Part shown: positions 1 through 10,640 of the stretch, in pieces | Layout: each line of letters opens with the position of its first letter | How positions within the stretch are numbered: position 1 is the stretch's first letter | Assembly (NCBI RefSeq): GCF_900105175.1 | Contig: NZ_LT629771.1 | Coordinates: 124,001 to 188,000, forward strand | Length of the DNA stretch: 64,000 bases | Reading direction: 5' to 3' | Source: Jiangella sp. DSM 45060 | GTDB lineage: Bacteria > Actinomycetota > Actinomycetes > Jiangellales > Jiangellaceae | Notes under the pieces: generated by a model | Databases searched by the model: none | Seen by the model: only the letters and a program-made list of their open reading frames with translations | What the model was told of the DNA's origin: nothing | Translations under genes and position numbers: made by a program

Positions 1-131
1 TGGCCGGCGGCCTTCTCCGGCGCGATGCCGTCGAGCGCTTGGTCGTCCTCGTCGTCCCGGGCCGCCGCCCGGGCGTAGGCGGCCTTCTCGGCGTCGCTCA
101 ACTGGTCGTAGACGGTGCGGTCGAAGCGCAT
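1..131 (-). CDS. Acidic protein, N-terminal fragment (runs off left edge)
   Basis: The ATG at 131 opens an uninterrupted frame to the window edge, giving about 43 residues that begin MRFDRTVYDQLSDAEKAAYA and are rich in Asp, Glu and Ala. It overlaps the last 34 bp of the upstream ADP-ribosyltransferase-like gene in another frame, so the two are probably translationally coupled. Family not recognised. An acidic gene placed directly after a toxin-like enzyme could be an immunity or partner protein, but that is inference from position only, and the 3' end is missing. Confidence 0.5.
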   Translation of the reverse strand, partial: MRFDRTVYDQLSDAEKAAYARAAARDDEDDQALDGIAPEKAAG

Positions 132-1345
132 GACGTGACCTCCTCGATCAGGAAGCTCCAGCACTCGCGCCGATGGTCCCACGACCGGTCGACGACGCGG
201 AACCGCGTGCCGGGCGGGTACAGCACCTCGGCCTCGTGCGGGAACGACGACAGCGCCCGGATGTCGGCGCCGCTGTGCCCGACGACGGTGATGAACGCGT
301 TGCCGCCGCCCCGGAACGCGTCGGCCACCGACCGGCTGGCCGACGCACTGGCGAACCCCCGATCCGCCACGACGACGCCCGGCCGCCATCGCCGCAACTG
401 CGCCGCCGGCAGCGACGTGCCGCGGTAGGCGAGGCCCGTGAACCGGGGCAGCGCCGCCACCCCCGCCACCGCGTCGTCGACCAACTGCCACAACGCCGCC
501 CGCCGTTTCTTCGGAACGTCGGTGTGGTGGCGGAGGTAAGCGTTCAGCTCGCCGGCCCCTTCGACGGTCGTGTAGTAGTGCAGAGCGCGGCGTTGCGCGG
601 ACGTCAGCCGCTCGAGCGCCTGCCACTCCGGCGCCGGTGCCGGGGCCGCTGCCGGGTCGGTGGCCGGCGTTGTGGCCGGTGCCGGGACGGGGTTCGTGGC
701 TTGGGTGGTTGCCGGGGCCGCTGCCGGCGTTGTTGCCCGTGCCGATGCGGCAGCCGAGGTCGTTGCGCGCGCCGTTGCCGGGTCGGTGGCCGGTGCCGGG
801 ACGGGGGTCGTGGCCGGGGTGGATGCCCGGATCGGGGCCGTGGCCGGCGTCGTCGCTGGAGTCGGTGCCGTGGCCTGGGCCGGGACCGGGGCGCGAGTCG
901 TCACCTGCGTCGGCGTCGTGACTGTGGCCGGGGCCGTTGCTGGGGCGCGGGCCGTCACCTGGGCCGGCGCGGGTGCGGCCGTCGGCGTCGAGGCGGTCGT
1001 CGGCGTCGTTGCCGGAGCCGCCACCTGGGCCGGGACCGGAGCCGGTGTGGCCGTCGGCGCGGGCACGGGGCGCAGTAGCTCGCCGGCCTCGTCGGCCGCG
1101 GAATGGGCGGCCAGTGTCAGCGCCTCGGTGGCGGCCGCGAGCGCCTGTCGCATGGCCGCGGCGGCGTCGCGGAGCGCGTGCTGCTCGGACGGTGACAGCG
1201 CCGGCCCGGCCCGCCGCTCGACGACGCGGACGTGCGAGAGCACCGCCGCGGCGAGCACGCCGGTGGCGTCGTGAACCGCGCCGGGCAGCTGCGCCAACCG
1301 GCGGGCGGCGGACCGGACGGGTCGCGCGGAGGACGAGAGGACCAC
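98..1345 (-). CDS. ADP-ribosyltransferase-like protein with Pro/Ala/Thr-rich linker
   Basis: The C-terminal ~160 residues carry the R-S-ExE pattern of ADP-ribosyltransferase exoenzymes: an Arg in AYRGTSL, the serine motif in GFASASASRSVADAF, and a biglutamate in HEAEVLYPPGTRF. Such enzymes move ADP-ribose from NAD+ to a protein or other target. An N-terminal helical, Ala-rich segment is joined by about 150 residues of low-complexity Pro/Ala/Thr/Val. No signal peptide or membrane segment is visible. The frame stays open to an ATG at 1510 (470 aa), but that start runs into the divergent promoter region. The GTG at 1345 (415 aa) is a tentative choice; its AGGA lies only 3 nt upstream, closer than usual. 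The stop overlaps the next minus-strand gene. A toxin or effector role is plausible; the target is unknown. Confidence 0.65.
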   Translation of the reverse strand: MVLSSSARPVRSAARRLAQLPGAVHDATGVLAAAVLSHVRVVERRAGPALSPSEQHALRDAAAAMRQALAAATEALTLAAHSAADEAGELLRPVPAPTATPAPVPAQVAAPATTPTTASTPTAAPAPAQVTARAPATAPATVTTPTQVTTRAPVPAQATAPTPATTPATAPIRASTPATTPVPAPATDPATARATTSAAASARATTPAAAPATTQATNPVPAPATTPATDPAAAPAPAPEWQALERLTSAQRRALHYYTTVEGAGELNAYLRHHTDVPKKRRAALWQLVDDAVAGVAALPRFTGLAYRGTSLPAAQLRRWRPGVVVADRGFASASASRSVADAFRGGGNAFITVVGHSGADIRALSSFPHEAEVLYPPGTRFRVVDRSWDHRRECWSFLIEEVTSCASTAPSTTS

Positions 1346-1533
1346 ACTTCCTATGGGTCGTTCGCGGACCCCGAATGTGACAGCGTCCCCGAGATCGATC
1401 TCGTTCTGCCTCGGAACGCGGTTCAACGCCGCCGGGTGTCGGTGCCCGCCCGTAGGGTGGGACTCCCTCCCAGCCGGGCGGGCCATGTCCACGCCGCCGT
1501 CAGAATCCACGTCGTCGTCAGAAGGAGCAGCCG

Positions 1534-2292
1534 ATGACCGAGCCGACCGTCGCCCTGCTCCGCGACGCCGGGTTGCTCGACGGCGAGGGGGACGACTGGT
1601 ACCGCGAGTGGATCCGCTGGACCCTCGCGGCCGGCCACACCCCGCCCGAGGTCGTCGACATCGCGCGCGACGAACATGTGACGGCGGCGACGTTCGCCCC
1701 GCTGGCCGGCCGCACCGTCTGGCGCGGCCCCGACGACCGCCCGTACGTCCTCATCGACGACGCGCGGCGGGCGGGCGAACTGGCCCGGCTCACCGAACTG
1801 CTCAACGGCGGGCGGCCGAGCCGCAGCGAGCCACGCCGCCGCCGCAACCGCTGGTCCTACACCGGGCTGTTCGGCCTCAACCGCGGCGACGCCGGCACCG
1901 CGGTGAAGCGCGGCGCCCTGGTCGCGACGCCCGAGGGGACGATGATGACGGCGGCCGGTCGCCGTGCCCTGCGCGCCGTCCCCAACCCGGTCGACTGGTT
2001 CTCCGCCCGCGGCGGCACCACGTGGGGCGAGATCTACGTCGTCAACGGCTCGTTCGACGACCCCGCCGACGTGCTGCGCACGGCCATCGAGTCGGGCCGG
2101 CGCCCGCCCGGGTCCGGCGCGCCCAGCCTCGCCCGGCTGCTGCGGCACGAACGGGTGCACTCCGAGCAGTGGGCGCGGTACGGCTACGGGCGGTTCATCT
2201 GGGAGTACGTCATCAGGCACGATCCGCGAAAGCCGTGCGAGCATCCGCTCGAACGCGAGGCCGGCCTCGCCGACGGCGGCTATCGCTGCTGA
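1534..2292 (+). CDS. Putative HExxH zincin-like protein
   Basis: Protein of 252 aa from an ATG preceded by AGAAGGAG. Near the C-terminus lies LLRHERVHSEQWARYG, an HExxH zinc-site pattern (HERVH). About 30 residues later comes LEREAGLADGGY, whose Glu could be the third ligand as in gluzincin-like families. The N-terminal ~130 residues have no domain I recognise; a stretch near residues 98-104 is very Arg-rich. No signal peptide is seen. It is divergent from the ADP-ribosyltransferase-like gene and is followed by ~560 bp without a gene. Peptidase activity is inferred from the motif only; some HExxH proteins of this type are uncharacterised and may be inactive. Confidence 0.55.
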   Translation: MTEPTVALLRDAGLLDGEGDDWYREWIRWTLAAGHTPPEVVDIARDEHVTAATFAPLAGRTVWRGPDDRPYVLIDDARRAGELARLTELLNGGRPSRSEPRRRRNRWSYTGLFGLNRGDAGTAVKRGALVATPEGTMMTAAGRRALRAVPNPVDWFSARGGTTWGEIYVVNGSFDDPADVLRTAIESGRRPPGSGAPSLARLLRHERVHSEQWARYGYGRFIWEYVIRHDPRKPCEHPLEREAGLADGGYRC

Positions 2293-2570
2293 CGGTGCCC
2301 TGCCCGCCGACGCTGCTGGGACCTCGACGGCGGACCCGGCGGCCGGGCGGTGGGCGGCACCGCTAAGGTGGTGGTCGTCGCGCCGCCCATGAACCGAGGC
2401 ACACCGGCCCGGGAGGCGGAGGCGCCACCGCACCGGGCCATGACCACTCGCGAACGCGGACGTCGAAGGTGGGGCGCCATCAACCGGCCGCTCCGGCGTG
2501 GGGCCGTGACGCGGGCGAGACCAGTGCGTTATCGTCGGTAGACGTCTTCCCGTCGAGCCGCGGCATCACT

Positions 2571-2600
2571 TTGACCTGGGCACCCTCGACCGGGTAACCT
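2571..2600 (+). promoter_or_regulatory. Candidate promoter of the rpsL-rpsG-fusA-tuf operon
   Basis: TTGACC (2571-2576) and TAACCT (2595-2600) are separated by 18 bp, in a 559-bp region without a supportable gene (2293-2851). The architecture matches the candidate rplM promoter (TTGACC-18-TATCCT). It would give a leader of about 240 nt before rpsL. The rest of the interval is GC-rich; I see no credible ORF in it, only the leader element at 2722-2745. Confidence 0.55.
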
Positions 2601-2721
2601 CAGTCTTCGTGCCTGGACTGCTCCGGGCAATCCGGCGCGCCCGGCCGCGGTGTCGGCGCATACCGGACAGATCAACGGACCACCTCGATCGGGAGCCTGA
2701 TCGTGCGGCGTGGGACCGGGC

Positions 2722-2745
2722 CGACACGCCCGACCGCGGGGGTCG
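2722..2745 (+). promoter_or_regulatory. Shared r-protein leader element, copy 1 (rpsL leader)
   Basis: A 24-nt stretch beginning CGACACGCCCGACC, identical to 7400-7423 in the rpsJ leader. It can fold as a 5-bp hairpin (CGACC, loop GCGGG, GGTCG). It lies 106 nt before the rpsL start and downstream of the candidate promoter, so it should be transcribed. Function is inferred only from its recurrence. Confidence 0.5.
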
Positions 2746-2851
2746 CCGTGAGGCGCCTTCCACCTGCGCAGACGCCAGGCGAGCGACCGGTGTGATCCCC
2801 GGAAACCAGACCAGTCGAGGCAGTTCGACGAGCAGAGGACACGGAGACGTA

Positions 2852-3226
2852 GTGCCTACGATCCAGCAGTTGGTCCGCAAGGGCCGCCAGGACAAGGTCG
2901 CCAAGAACAAGACCCCGGCGCTCAAGGGCAGCCCGCAGCGTCGCGGCGTGTGCACGCGCGTGTACACCACGACGCCGAAGAAGCCGAACTCGGCGCTTCG
3001 GAAGGTCGCCCGTGTCAAGCTGACCAGCCAGATCGAGGTCACCGCGTACATCCCCGGTGTCGGTCACAACCTGCAGGAGCACTCCATGGTGCTCGTGCGC
3101 GGTGGCCGTGTGAAGGACCTCCCGGGTGTCCGGTACAAGATCATCCGCGGTTCGCTCGACACCCAGGGCGTCAAGAACCGCAAGCAGGCGCGCAGCCGCT
3201 ACGGCGCGAAGAAGGAGAAGAGCTGA
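2852..3226 (+). CDS. rpsL: 30S ribosomal protein S12
   Basis: S12 of the small subunit, part of the decoding centre; 124 aa starting [13 protein letters not shown] at a GTG with GGAG 5 nt upstream. The frame is open further upstream, but the conserved N-terminus fixes this start. The loop [10 protein letters not shown] and the segment [11 protein letters not shown] carry lysines at both classical streptomycin-resistance positions, so the allele looks streptomycin-sensitive. It is first gene of the str operon, and its TGA overlaps the rpsG ATG by 1 nt. Confidence 0.98.
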   Translation: MPTIQQLVRKGRQDKVAKNKTPALKGSPQRRGVCTRVYTTTPKKPNSALRKVARVKLTSQIEVTAYIPGVGHNLQEHSMVLVRGGRVKDLPGVRYKIIRGSLDTQGVKNRKQARSRYGAKKEKS

Positions 3227-3696
3227 TGCCCCGCAAGGGTCCTGCCCCCAAGCGGCCTGTCGTGGTCGACCCCGTCTACGGGTCGCCGCTGGTCACTCAG
3301 CTGGTCAACAAGGTGCTCGAGGACGGCAAGAAGTCCATCGCCGAGGGCATCGTGCACGGCGCCCTCGAGGGCTGCCGCGAGAAGACCGGCACCGACCCCG
3401 TCGTCACGCTCAAGCGCGCGCTCGACAACGTCAAGCCGACCCTCGAGGTCCGCAGCCGCCGCGTCGGTGGCGCGACCTACCAGGTGCCCATCGAGGTGCG
3501 CGCCGGCCGCAGCACCACGCTGGCGCTGCGCTGGCTGGTCAGCTACTCCCGCGCCCGTCGTGAGAAGACCATGACGGAGCGTCTGATGAACGAGATCCTC
3601 GACGCCTCCAACGGCCTCGGCGCCAGTGTGAAGCGTCGCGAGGACACCCACAAGATGGCCGAGTCGAACAAGGCCTTCGCGCACTACCGCTGGTAG
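3226..3696 (+). CDS. rpsG: 30S ribosomal protein S7
   Basis: S7 is a primary 16S rRNA binder that nucleates the 30S head; 156 aa, the usual length, starting [10 protein letters not shown]. Conserved segments include [33 protein letters not shown] and a C-terminal [15 protein letters not shown]. Its ATG overlaps the rpsL stop, which indicates translational coupling, and fusA follows after 51 bp. Confidence 0.98.
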   Translation: MPRKGPAPKRPVVVDPVYGSPLVTQLVNKVLEDGKKSIAEGIVHGALEGCREKTGTDPVVTLKRALDNVKPTLEVRSRRVGGATYQVPIEVRAGRSTTLALRWLVSYSRARREKTMTERLMNEILDASNGLGASVKRREDTHKMAESNKAFAHYRW

Positions 3697-3747
3697 TCGC
3701 TGGCGCCGAGTCGACGAGACCGCATATCAGGAAGCGAACGCACGCAC

Positions 3748-5853
3748 ATGGCGACCGACCTCCGCAAGCTCGATCTGGCCAGGGTCCGCAACATCGGCAT
3801 CATGGCCCACATCGACGCCGGCAAGACCACCACCACTGAGCGGATCCTGTACTACACCGGGATCAACTACAAGATCGGTGAGGTCCACGATGGCGCAGCC
3901 ACCATGGACTGGATGGAGCAGGAGCAGGAACGCGGCATCACGATCACGTCGGCCGCGACGACCTGTGAGTGGGACGACCACACCATCAACATCATCGACA
4001 CGCCCGGCCACGTCGACTTCACCGTCGAGGTCGAGCGGTCGCTGCGCGTCCTCGACGGCGCGGTGGCCGTGTTCGACGGCGTCGCCGGCGTCGAGCCGCA
4101 GTCGGAGACCGTCTGGCATCAGGCCAACAAGTACGGTGTCCCGCGCATCTGCTTCGTGAACAAGCTCGACCGCACGGGCGCGGAGTTCCACCGAGTCGTC
4201 GACATGATCGTGTCGCGGCTCAAGGCCACCCCGCTGGTGCTGCAGCTCCCGATCGGCGCCGAGGCGGACTTCCGCGGCCTCGTCGACCTCGTCGACATGA
4301 AGGCCATGCTCTGGTCGGCCGAGACCCCGCTGGGCGAGATGTACGACACCGTCGACATCCCCGACACCCACATCGAGGCCGCTCAGGAGTGGCGCGACCG
4401 CCTCCTCGAGACCATCGCCGAGAACGACGAGGCGATGATGGAGCACTACCTCGAGGGCAAGGAGCCGGACCGCGACGAGCTGATCGCCGCCATCCGCCGC
4501 GCCACCATCGCCGGCAACCTGACCCCGGTGCTCACCGGCTCGGCGTTCAAGAACAAGGGCGTGCAGCCCATGCTCGACGCCGTCGTGCGCTACCTGCCGT
4601 CGCCGATCGACGTCGGCGCGGTCGAGGGGCACGCGGTCGACAACGAGGACGAGATCGTCACGCGCGAGCCCAGCGAGGACGCGCCGCTGTCGTCGCTGGC
4701 GTTCAAGATCATGGCCGACCCCCACCTCGGCAAGCTCACGTTCGTCCGGGTCTACTCGGGCACGCTGACCGCCGGTACCCAGGTGCTCAACAGCACCAAG
4801 GGCAACAGGGAGCGCATCGGCAAGATCTACCGGATGCACGCGAACAAGCGTGAGGAGATCGAGAAGGCCAGCGCCGGCCAGATCGTCGCCGTGATGGGCC
4901 TGAAGAACACCACCACCGGTGACACCCTCTCCGACTCCTCGAAGCCGGTCATTCTCGAGTCGATGAAGTTCCCGGCGCCGGTCATCTCGGTGGCCATCGA
5001 GCCGAAGACCAAGAGCGACCAGGAGAAGCTGGGCACCGCCATCCAGCGCCTCGCCGACGAGGACCCGACGTTCCAGGTCCGCACCGACGAGGACACCGGC
5101 CAGACGATCATCTCCGGCATGGGTGAGCTGCACCTCGAGGTCCTGGTCGACCGCATGAAGCGCGAGTTCAAGGTCGAGGCCAACGTCGGTAAGCCGCAGG
5201 TCGCCTACCGCGAGACCATCCGCCGCAAGGTGGAGAAGATCGAGTACACCCACAAGAAGCAGACCGGTGGGTCCGGCCAGTTCGCCCGCGTCATCATCGA
5301 CATCGAGCCCACGGGCGGCGAGGGCGACGGCGGTTACGAGTTCGTCAACGCCGTCACCGGTGGTCGCATCCCGCGGGAGTACATCCCGTCGGTCGACGCG
5401 GGCGCGCAGGAGGCGATGGAGTTCGGTGTCGTCGCCGGCTACCCGCTGGTCGACGTGAAGGTGACGCTGCAGGACGGCGCCTACCACGACGTCGACTCCT
5501 CGGAGTTGGCGTTCAAGATCGCCGGTTCCATGGCGTTCAAGGAAGCTGCTCGGCGCGCCGACCCGGTGCTGCTCGAGCCGATGTTCGAGGTCGAGGTGTC
5601 CACGCCCGAGGACTACATGGGCGAGGTCATCGGTGACCTCAACTCCCGCCGTGGCCAGATTCAGGCCATGGAGGAGCGTGCTGGCCAGCGCATCGTCAAG
5701 GCGCTGGTCCCGCTGTCGGAGATGTTCGGCTACGTCGGTGACCTCCGCAGCAAGACCCAGGGCCGGGCCAGCTATTCGATGCAGTTCGACTCCTACGCCG
5801 AGGTTCCCCGGAACGTGGCGGAAGAGATCATCAAGAAGGTCCGGGGAGAGTAA
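3748..5853 (+). CDS. fusA: Elongation factor G
   Basis: EF-G, the GTPase that drives ribosomal translocation and, with RRF, recycling. 701 aa, full length. The G domain shows [12 protein letters not shown] (P-loop, near residue 20), [23 protein letters not shown] and GSAFKNKG; domains II-V follow, including the conserved [13 protein letters not shown] segment at [14 protein letters not shown]. It sits between rpsG and tuf in the standard str operon order. A 4-nt-loop hairpin (CCGGGT/ACCCGG, 5859-5874) just after the stop may attenuate read-through. Confidence 0.98.
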   Translation: MATDLRKLDLARVRNIGIMAHIDAGKTTTTERILYYTGINYKIGEVHDGAATMDWMEQEQERGITITSAATTCEWDDHTINIIDTPGHVDFTVEVERSLRVLDGAVAVFDGVAGVEPQSETVWHQANKYGVPRICFVNKLDRTGAEFHRVVDMIVSRLKATPLVLQLPIGAEADFRGLVDLVDMKAMLWSAETPLGEMYDTVDIPDTHIEAAQEWRDRLLETIAENDEAMMEHYLEGKEPDRDELIAAIRRATIAGNLTPVLTGSAFKNKGVQPMLDAVVRYLPSPIDVGAVEGHAVDNEDEIVTREPSEDAPLSSLAFKIMADPHLGKLTFVRVYSGTLTAGTQVLNSTKGNRERIGKIYRMHANKREEIEKASAGQIVAVMGLKNTTTGDTLSDSSKPVILESMKFPAPVISVAIEPKTKSDQEKLGTAIQRLADEDPTFQVRTDEDTGQTIISGMGELHLEVLVDRMKREFKVEANVGKPQVAYRETIRRKVEKIEYTHKKQTGGSGQFARVIIDIEPTGGEGDGGYEFVNAVTGGRIPREYIPSVDAGAQEAMEFGVVAGYPLVDVKVTLQDGAYHDVDSSELAFKIAGSMAFKEAARRADPVLLEPMFEVEVSTPEDYMGEVIGDLNSRRGQIQAMEERAGQRIVKALVPLSEMFGYVGDLRSKTQGRASYSMQFDSYAEVPRNVAEEIIKKVRGE

Positions 5854-5971
5854 TCTCTCCGGGTCTTCACCCGGCCCGAAGTAACGAGCAATCCCGACCG
5901 AGAAACAACAGCCGAACACACCGCACCGGCGGGGGATCGGCAACGTACGAAGTCCACAGGAGGACCACACA

Positions 5972-7168
5972 GTGGCTAAGGCGAAGTTCGAGCGGAACAA
6001 GCCGCACGTCAACATCGGCACGATCGGTCACGTCGACCACGGCAAGACCACGCTCACGGCTGCCATCACCAAGGTGCTGCACGAGAAGTACCCGGAGCTG
6101 AACGAGGCCACTCCGTTCGACGACATCGACAAGGCGCCGGAGGAGAAGCAGCGCGGTATCACGATCAACATCGCGCACGTCGAGTACCAGACCGAGAAGC
6201 GTCACTACGCGCACGTCGACGCTCCGGGTCACGCCGACTACATCAAGAACATGATCACCGGCGCGGCGCAGATGGACGGCGCGATCCTCGTGGTCGCGGC
6301 CACCGACGGCCCGATGCCGCAGACCAAGGAGCACGTGCTGCTGGCCCGTCAGGTCGGCGTGCCGTACATCCTGGTCGCGCTGAACAAGGCCGACATGGTC
6401 GACGACGAGGAGATCCTGGAGCTCGTCGAGCTCGAGGTCCGCGAGCTGCTCTCCGAGTACGAGTTCCCCGGCGACGACGTCCCGGTCATCAAGGTCTCGG
6501 CGCTGAAGGCGCTCGAGGGCGACGCCGAGTGGGTCAAGTCGGTCGAGGACCTCATGGAGGCCGTCGACGAGAACGTGCCGGACCCGGTGCGCGACATCGA
6601 GAAGCCGTTCCTGATGCCGATCGAGGACGTCTTCACCATCACCGGTCGTGGCACGGTCGTCACCGGCCGCGTCGAGCGCGGTGTGCTGAAGGCCAACGAG
6701 GAGGTCGAGCTCGTCGGCATCCGTCCGGGCCCGGCCCAGAAGACCACGGTCACCGCCGTCGAGATGTTCCGCAAGACCCTCGACGAGGCGCGCGCCGGCG
6801 AGAACGTCGGCCTGCTCCTGCGCGGCACCAAGCGCGAGGACGTCGAGCGCGGCATGGTCGCCGTGAAGCCCGGCAGCAACACGCCGCACACCGACTTCGA
6901 GGCGCAGGTCTACATCCTGTCCAAGGACGAGGGTGGCCGGCACACGCCGTTCTTCAACAACTACCGTCCGCAGTTCTACTTCCGGACCACGGACGTCACC
7001 GGCGTCGTCACGCTGCCCGAGGGCACCGAGATGGTCATGCCGGGCGACAACACGAGCATGTCCGTCGTGCTGATCCAGCCGGTGGCCATGGAAGAGGGCC
7101 TGAAGTTCGCCATCCGCGAGGGTGGCCGGACCGTTGGTGCCGGCAACGTCACCAAGATCCTCAAGTAG
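5972..7168 (+). CDS. tuf: Elongation factor Tu
   Basis: EF-Tu delivers aminoacyl-tRNA to the ribosomal A site as a GTP complex. 398 aa from a GTG preceded by AGGAGG. GTPase motifs are [32 protein letters not shown] and SALKAL, followed by the two beta-barrel domains ending in [14 protein letters not shown]. It is the last gene of the str operon, with a strong hairpin 10 bp after its stop. Confidence 0.98.
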   Translation: MAKAKFERNKPHVNIGTIGHVDHGKTTLTAAITKVLHEKYPELNEATPFDDIDKAPEEKQRGITINIAHVEYQTEKRHYAHVDAPGHADYIKNMITGAAQMDGAILVVAATDGPMPQTKEHVLLARQVGVPYILVALNKADMVDDEEILELVELEVRELLSEYEFPGDDVPVIKVSALKALEGDAEWVKSVEDLMEAVDENVPDPVRDIEKPFLMPIEDVFTITGRGTVVTGRVERGVLKANEEVELVGIRPGPAQKTTVTAVEMFRKTLDEARAGENVGLLLRGTKREDVERGMVAVKPGSNTPHTDFEAQVYILSKDEGGRHTPFFNNYRPQFYFRTTDVTGVVTLPEGTEMVMPGDNTSMSVVLIQPVAMEEGLKFAIREGGRTVGAGNVTKILK

Positions 7169-7178
7169 TTCGACATTG

Positions 7179-7207
7179 CGAGGGGCGGCCGTCTCGGCCG
7201 CCCCTCG
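7179..7207 (+). terminator. Terminator-like hairpin after tuf
   Basis: Perfect 12-bp inverted repeat CGAGGGGCGGCC / GGCCGCCCCTCG with a 5-nt loop, starting 10 bp after the tuf stop. There is no U tract, which is common for actinobacterial terminators. It separates the str and S10 operons. Confidence 0.8.
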
Positions 7208-7215
7208 TACCGCGA

Positions 7216-7247
7216 TTGGCCTCAGCCAATCTGATCTGGCATACTGT
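7216..7247 (+). promoter_or_regulatory. Candidate promoter of the S10 operon
   Basis: TTGGCC (7216-7221) with a -10 at CATACT/TACTGT (7240-7247), immediately after the tuf hairpin. The 11-mer CGATTGGCCTC (7213-7223) recurs exactly at the infA promoter. The 325-bp interval 7169-7493 holds the terminator, this promoter and the leader element, with no gene. Confidence 0.55.
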
Positions 7248-7399
7248 TCAGGTTGCTCGGCGGAGGGCGACGTCAGCGCTGTGCGCTTGTGACGAAGAAC
7301 TCCGATGGGGCTGGAGCCGCGCCGTTCCGGTGTGGCTGTCCGGCCGTCAAACCCCCGATGACCAGCGTGTTCGTCGTGGCCGTTATGTGCCGCGGGGCG

Positions 7400-7423
7400 C
7401 GACACGCCCGACCGCGGGGGTCG
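7400..7423 (+). promoter_or_regulatory. Shared r-protein leader element, copy 2 (rpsJ leader)
   Basis: 24 nt identical to 2722-2745, ending 70 nt before the rpsJ start. Flanking bases here extend the hairpin to 6 bp (CCGACC/GGTCGG). It probably acts at RNA level because it lies downstream of the promoter. Confidence 0.5.
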
Positions 7424-7493
7424 GCGGAGCAGCAGCTCAGTGTTGGTTCAGATCGGGTCTTAGCAGTACGAAGAGTGAGGACGACAAGCAGCC

Positions 7494-7802
7494 ATGGCGG
7501 GACAGAAGATCCGCATCCGGCTCAAGGCCTATGACCACGAGGTCATCGACACGTCGGCGCGGAAGATCGTCGACACGGTGACGCGCACGGGTGCGCAGGT
7601 CGCAGGCCCGGTGCCGCTGCCTACCGAGAAGAACGTGTACTGCGTCATCCGATCGCCGCACAAGTACAAGGACAGCCGCGAGCACTTCGAGATGCGTACG
7701 CACAAGCGGCTCATCGACATCATCGACCCGACGCCGAAGACCGTCGACTCGCTCATGCGTCTCGACCTGCCGGCCGGCGTCGACATCGAGATCAAGCTCT
7801 GA
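7494..7802 (+). CDS. rpsJ: 30S ribosomal protein S10
   Basis: S10 (NusE), a 30S head protein that also joins NusB in transcription antitermination. 102 aa starting [19 protein letters not shown], normal length, with the conserved [19 protein letters not shown] segment. It is first gene of the S10 operon, behind a ~250-nt leader. rplC starts 14 nt after its stop. Confidence 0.98.
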   Translation: MAGQKIRIRLKAYDHEVIDTSARKIVDTVTRTGAQVAGPVPLPTEKNVYCVIRSPHKYKDSREHFEMRTHKRLIDIIDPTPKTVDSLMRLDLPAGVDIEIKL

Positions 7803-7815
7803 GGGACCGCCGACG

Positions 7816-8490
7816 ATGAGTATTCAGTCTTCCGAGGCCGCCACCACGGTGCGCAAGGGCCTGCTGGGCGAGAAGCTCGGCATGACCCAGGTGTGGGACG
7901 AGAACAACCGCATCGTGCCGGTCACCGTGATCAAGGCCGGGCCGTGCGTCGTCACGCAGGTCCGCACGCCCGACAAGGACGGCTACGACGCGGTCCAGCT
8001 CGGCTTCGGTGCGCCGAACCCGCGCAAGGTCACGAAGCCGGCCCAGGGCCACTTCGACAAGGCCGGCGTCACGCCGCGCCGTCACGTCGCCGAGCTGCGC
8101 ACCGCTGACGCCTCCGAGTACACGCTCGGTCAGGAGGTCACGGTCGAGGTGTTCGAGGCCGGCCAGGAGGTCGACGTCACGGGCACCACGAAGGGCAAGG
8201 GCTTCGCCGGCGTCATGAAGCGCCACGGCTTCCACGGTCTGCGCGCCTCGCACGGTGTGCAGCGCAAGCACCGCTCGCCGGGCTCCATCGGCGGCTGCGC
8301 CACGCCGGGTCGCGTCTTCAAGGGAATGAAGATGGCCGGCCGCATGGGCGCCGAGCGCATGACCACCCAGAACATCGCGGTCCAGGCCGTCGACGCCGAG
8401 CAGGGGCTGCTGCTCCTCAAGGGCGCCGTCCCGGGCCCCAACGGCGGTCTGGTCTTCGTCCGCACGGCCGCGAAGGGAGTGACCCAGTGA
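7816..8490 (+). CDS. rplC: 50S ribosomal protein L3
   Basis: L3 reaches the peptidyl-transferase centre. The ATG at 7816 gives 224 aa with a short polar N-terminal lead before [14 protein letters not shown]. The conserved [17 protein letters not shown] and [20 protein letters not shown] segments are intact. The in-frame region upstream belongs to rpsJ in another frame. Its TGA overlaps the rplD GTG (GTGA). Confidence 0.97.
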   Translation: MSIQSSEAATTVRKGLLGEKLGMTQVWDENNRIVPVTVIKAGPCVVTQVRTPDKDGYDAVQLGFGAPNPRKVTKPAQGHFDKAGVTPRRHVAELRTADASEYTLGQEVTVEVFEAGQEVDVTGTTKGKGFAGVMKRHGFHGLRASHGVQRKHRSPGSIGGCATPGRVFKGMKMAGRMGAERMTTQNIAVQAVDAEQGLLLLKGAVPGPNGGLVFVRTAAKGVTQ

Positions 8491-9137
8491 GCACCGTCAC
8501 GGTTCTCGACGCCGCCGGCAAGAAGTCCGGCACGGTCGACCTCCCGGCCGAGGTCTTCGAGGTCCAGGTCAACGTTCCGCTGATCCACCAGGTCGTGGTG
8601 GCCCAGCTGGCCGCGGCCCGTCAGGGCACGCACGCCACCAAGACCCGCGCCGAGGTGTCCGGCGGCGGCGCCAAGCCGTACCGCCAGAAGGGCACCGGCC
8701 GCGCCCGTCAGGGCTCGATCCGCGCGCCGCAGTTCACCGGCGGTGGCATCGTCCACGGCCCGCAGCCGCGCGACTACTCGCAGCGGACGCCGAAGAAGAT
8801 GAAGGCCGCGGCGCTGCGCGGCGCGCTGTCCGACCGGGCGAGCCACGGCCGTGTGCACGTGGTCACCGGCTTCGTCGACGGCGACGCCCCCAGCACGAAG
8901 GCCGCCCTGAAGGCTCTGCAGTCGCTCACCGAGCGGCGCAGCGTCCTGGTCGTGGTCGAGCGGGGCGACGAGCTGACGGTGAAGAGCCTGCGCAACGCGC
9001 CGCAGGTGCACCTGCTCGTGGCCGACCAGCTGAACACGTACGACGTGCTCTGCGCCGACGACATCGTCTTCACCAAGGGCGCGCTCGACGCGTTCCTGGG
9101 CGGCGGGGAGCAGGCCGCTGAGGAGGGCACCAAGTGA
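8487..9137 (+). CDS. rplD: 50S ribosomal protein L4
   Basis: L4 binds 23S rRNA and lines the exit tunnel; in E. coli it also autoregulates the S10 operon. 216 aa from a GTG overlapping the rplC stop. The rRNA-binding loop [15 protein letters not shown] is clear. No E. coli-type S10 leader was recognised upstream, so the same autoregulation cannot be assumed. Confidence 0.97.
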   Translation: MSTVTVLDAAGKKSGTVDLPAEVFEVQVNVPLIHQVVVAQLAAARQGTHATKTRAEVSGGGAKPYRQKGTGRARQGSIRAPQFTGGGIVHGPQPRDYSQRTPKKMKAAALRGALSDRASHGRVHVVTGFVDGDAPSTKAALKALQSLTERRSVLVVVERGDELTVKSLRNAPQVHLLVADQLNTYDVLCADDIVFTKGALDAFLGGGEQAAEEGTK

Positions 9138-9439
9138 CCGTCAACCGCAGGGACCCGCGCGACATCCTCATCGTGCCGGTCGTGTCCGAGAAGAGCTACA
9201 GCCTTCTCGACGAGAACAAGTACACCTTCGTGGTCGCGCCCGACGCGAACAAGACCGAGATCAAGATCGCGGTCGAGAAGGTGTTCAACGTCAAGGTCAC
9301 CGGTGTCAACACCCAGAACCGCCAGGGCAAGCGCCGTCGCACCCGCTTCGGTGTGGGCAAGCGCCCCGACACCAAGCGCGCGATCGTGACGGTCGCCGAA
9401 GGCCAGCGCATCGACATCTTCTCCGGCCCGGTCGGCTGA
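9134..9439 (+). CDS. rplW: 50S ribosomal protein L23
   Basis: L23 sits at the tunnel exit and docks trigger factor and SRP. 101 aa from a GTG overlapping the rplD stop by 4 nt, starting [21 protein letters not shown]. It shows the conserved [24 protein letters not shown] core and the basic loop [15 protein letters not shown]. Confidence 0.97.
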   Translation: MTVNRRDPRDILIVPVVSEKSYSLLDENKYTFVVAPDANKTEIKIAVEKVFNVKVTGVNTQNRQGKRRRTRFGVGKRPDTKRAIVTVAEGQRIDIFSGPVG

Positions 9440-9474
9440 GCCGGCCAGGACACGAGCTACTGAGGTAACGACGA

Positions 9475-10311
<837 letters not shown>

Positions 10312-10328
10312 GTCGGGAGTAGGAACAG

Positions 10329-10610
10329 ATGCCGCGCAGCCTGAAGAAGGGCCCCTTCGTCGACGAGCACCTGGCCAAGAAGGTCGATGCTCAGAACGAG
10401 AAGGGCACGAAGAACGTCATCAAGACCTGGTCCCGTCGCTCGATGATCGTGCCGGACATGATCGGCCACACCATCGCGGTGCACGACGGCCGCAAGCACG
10501 TCCCGGTGTTCGTGACGGAGGCGATGGTCGGGCACAAGCTCGGCGAGTTCGCACCGACGCGCACGTTCAAGGGCCACGAGAAGGACGACCGCCGCGCCCG
10601 GCGCCGGTGA
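10329..10610 (+). CDS. rpsS: 30S ribosomal protein S19
   Basis: S19 of the 30S head, contacting S13 and A-site tRNA. 93 aa starting [15 protein letters not shown], with [21 protein letters not shown] and [11 protein letters not shown]. Standard length and position between rplB and rplV. Confidence 0.98.
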   Translation: MPRSLKKGPFVDEHLAKKVDAQNEKGTKNVIKTWSRRSMIVPDMIGHTIAVHDGRKHVPVFVTEAMVGHKLGEFAPTRTFKGHEKDDRRARRR

Positions 10611-10640
10611 CGTCCACCACGGAATGACTGAGGAGTAACG

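Noticed and set aside
2280..2483. 67-residue minus-strand frame before rpsL
   Set aside because: Arg/Pro/Ala-rich translation without motif or ribosome-binding site; treated as non-coding.
3727..6021. A 764-codon minus-strand frame over fusA
   Set aside because: Shadow of fusA; its sequence has no family features and would need two overlapping essential genes.
7253..7534. Short plus-strand frame in the rpsJ leader
   Set aside because: It runs into rpsJ in another frame and has no start signal; the region is better explained as a 5' leader.
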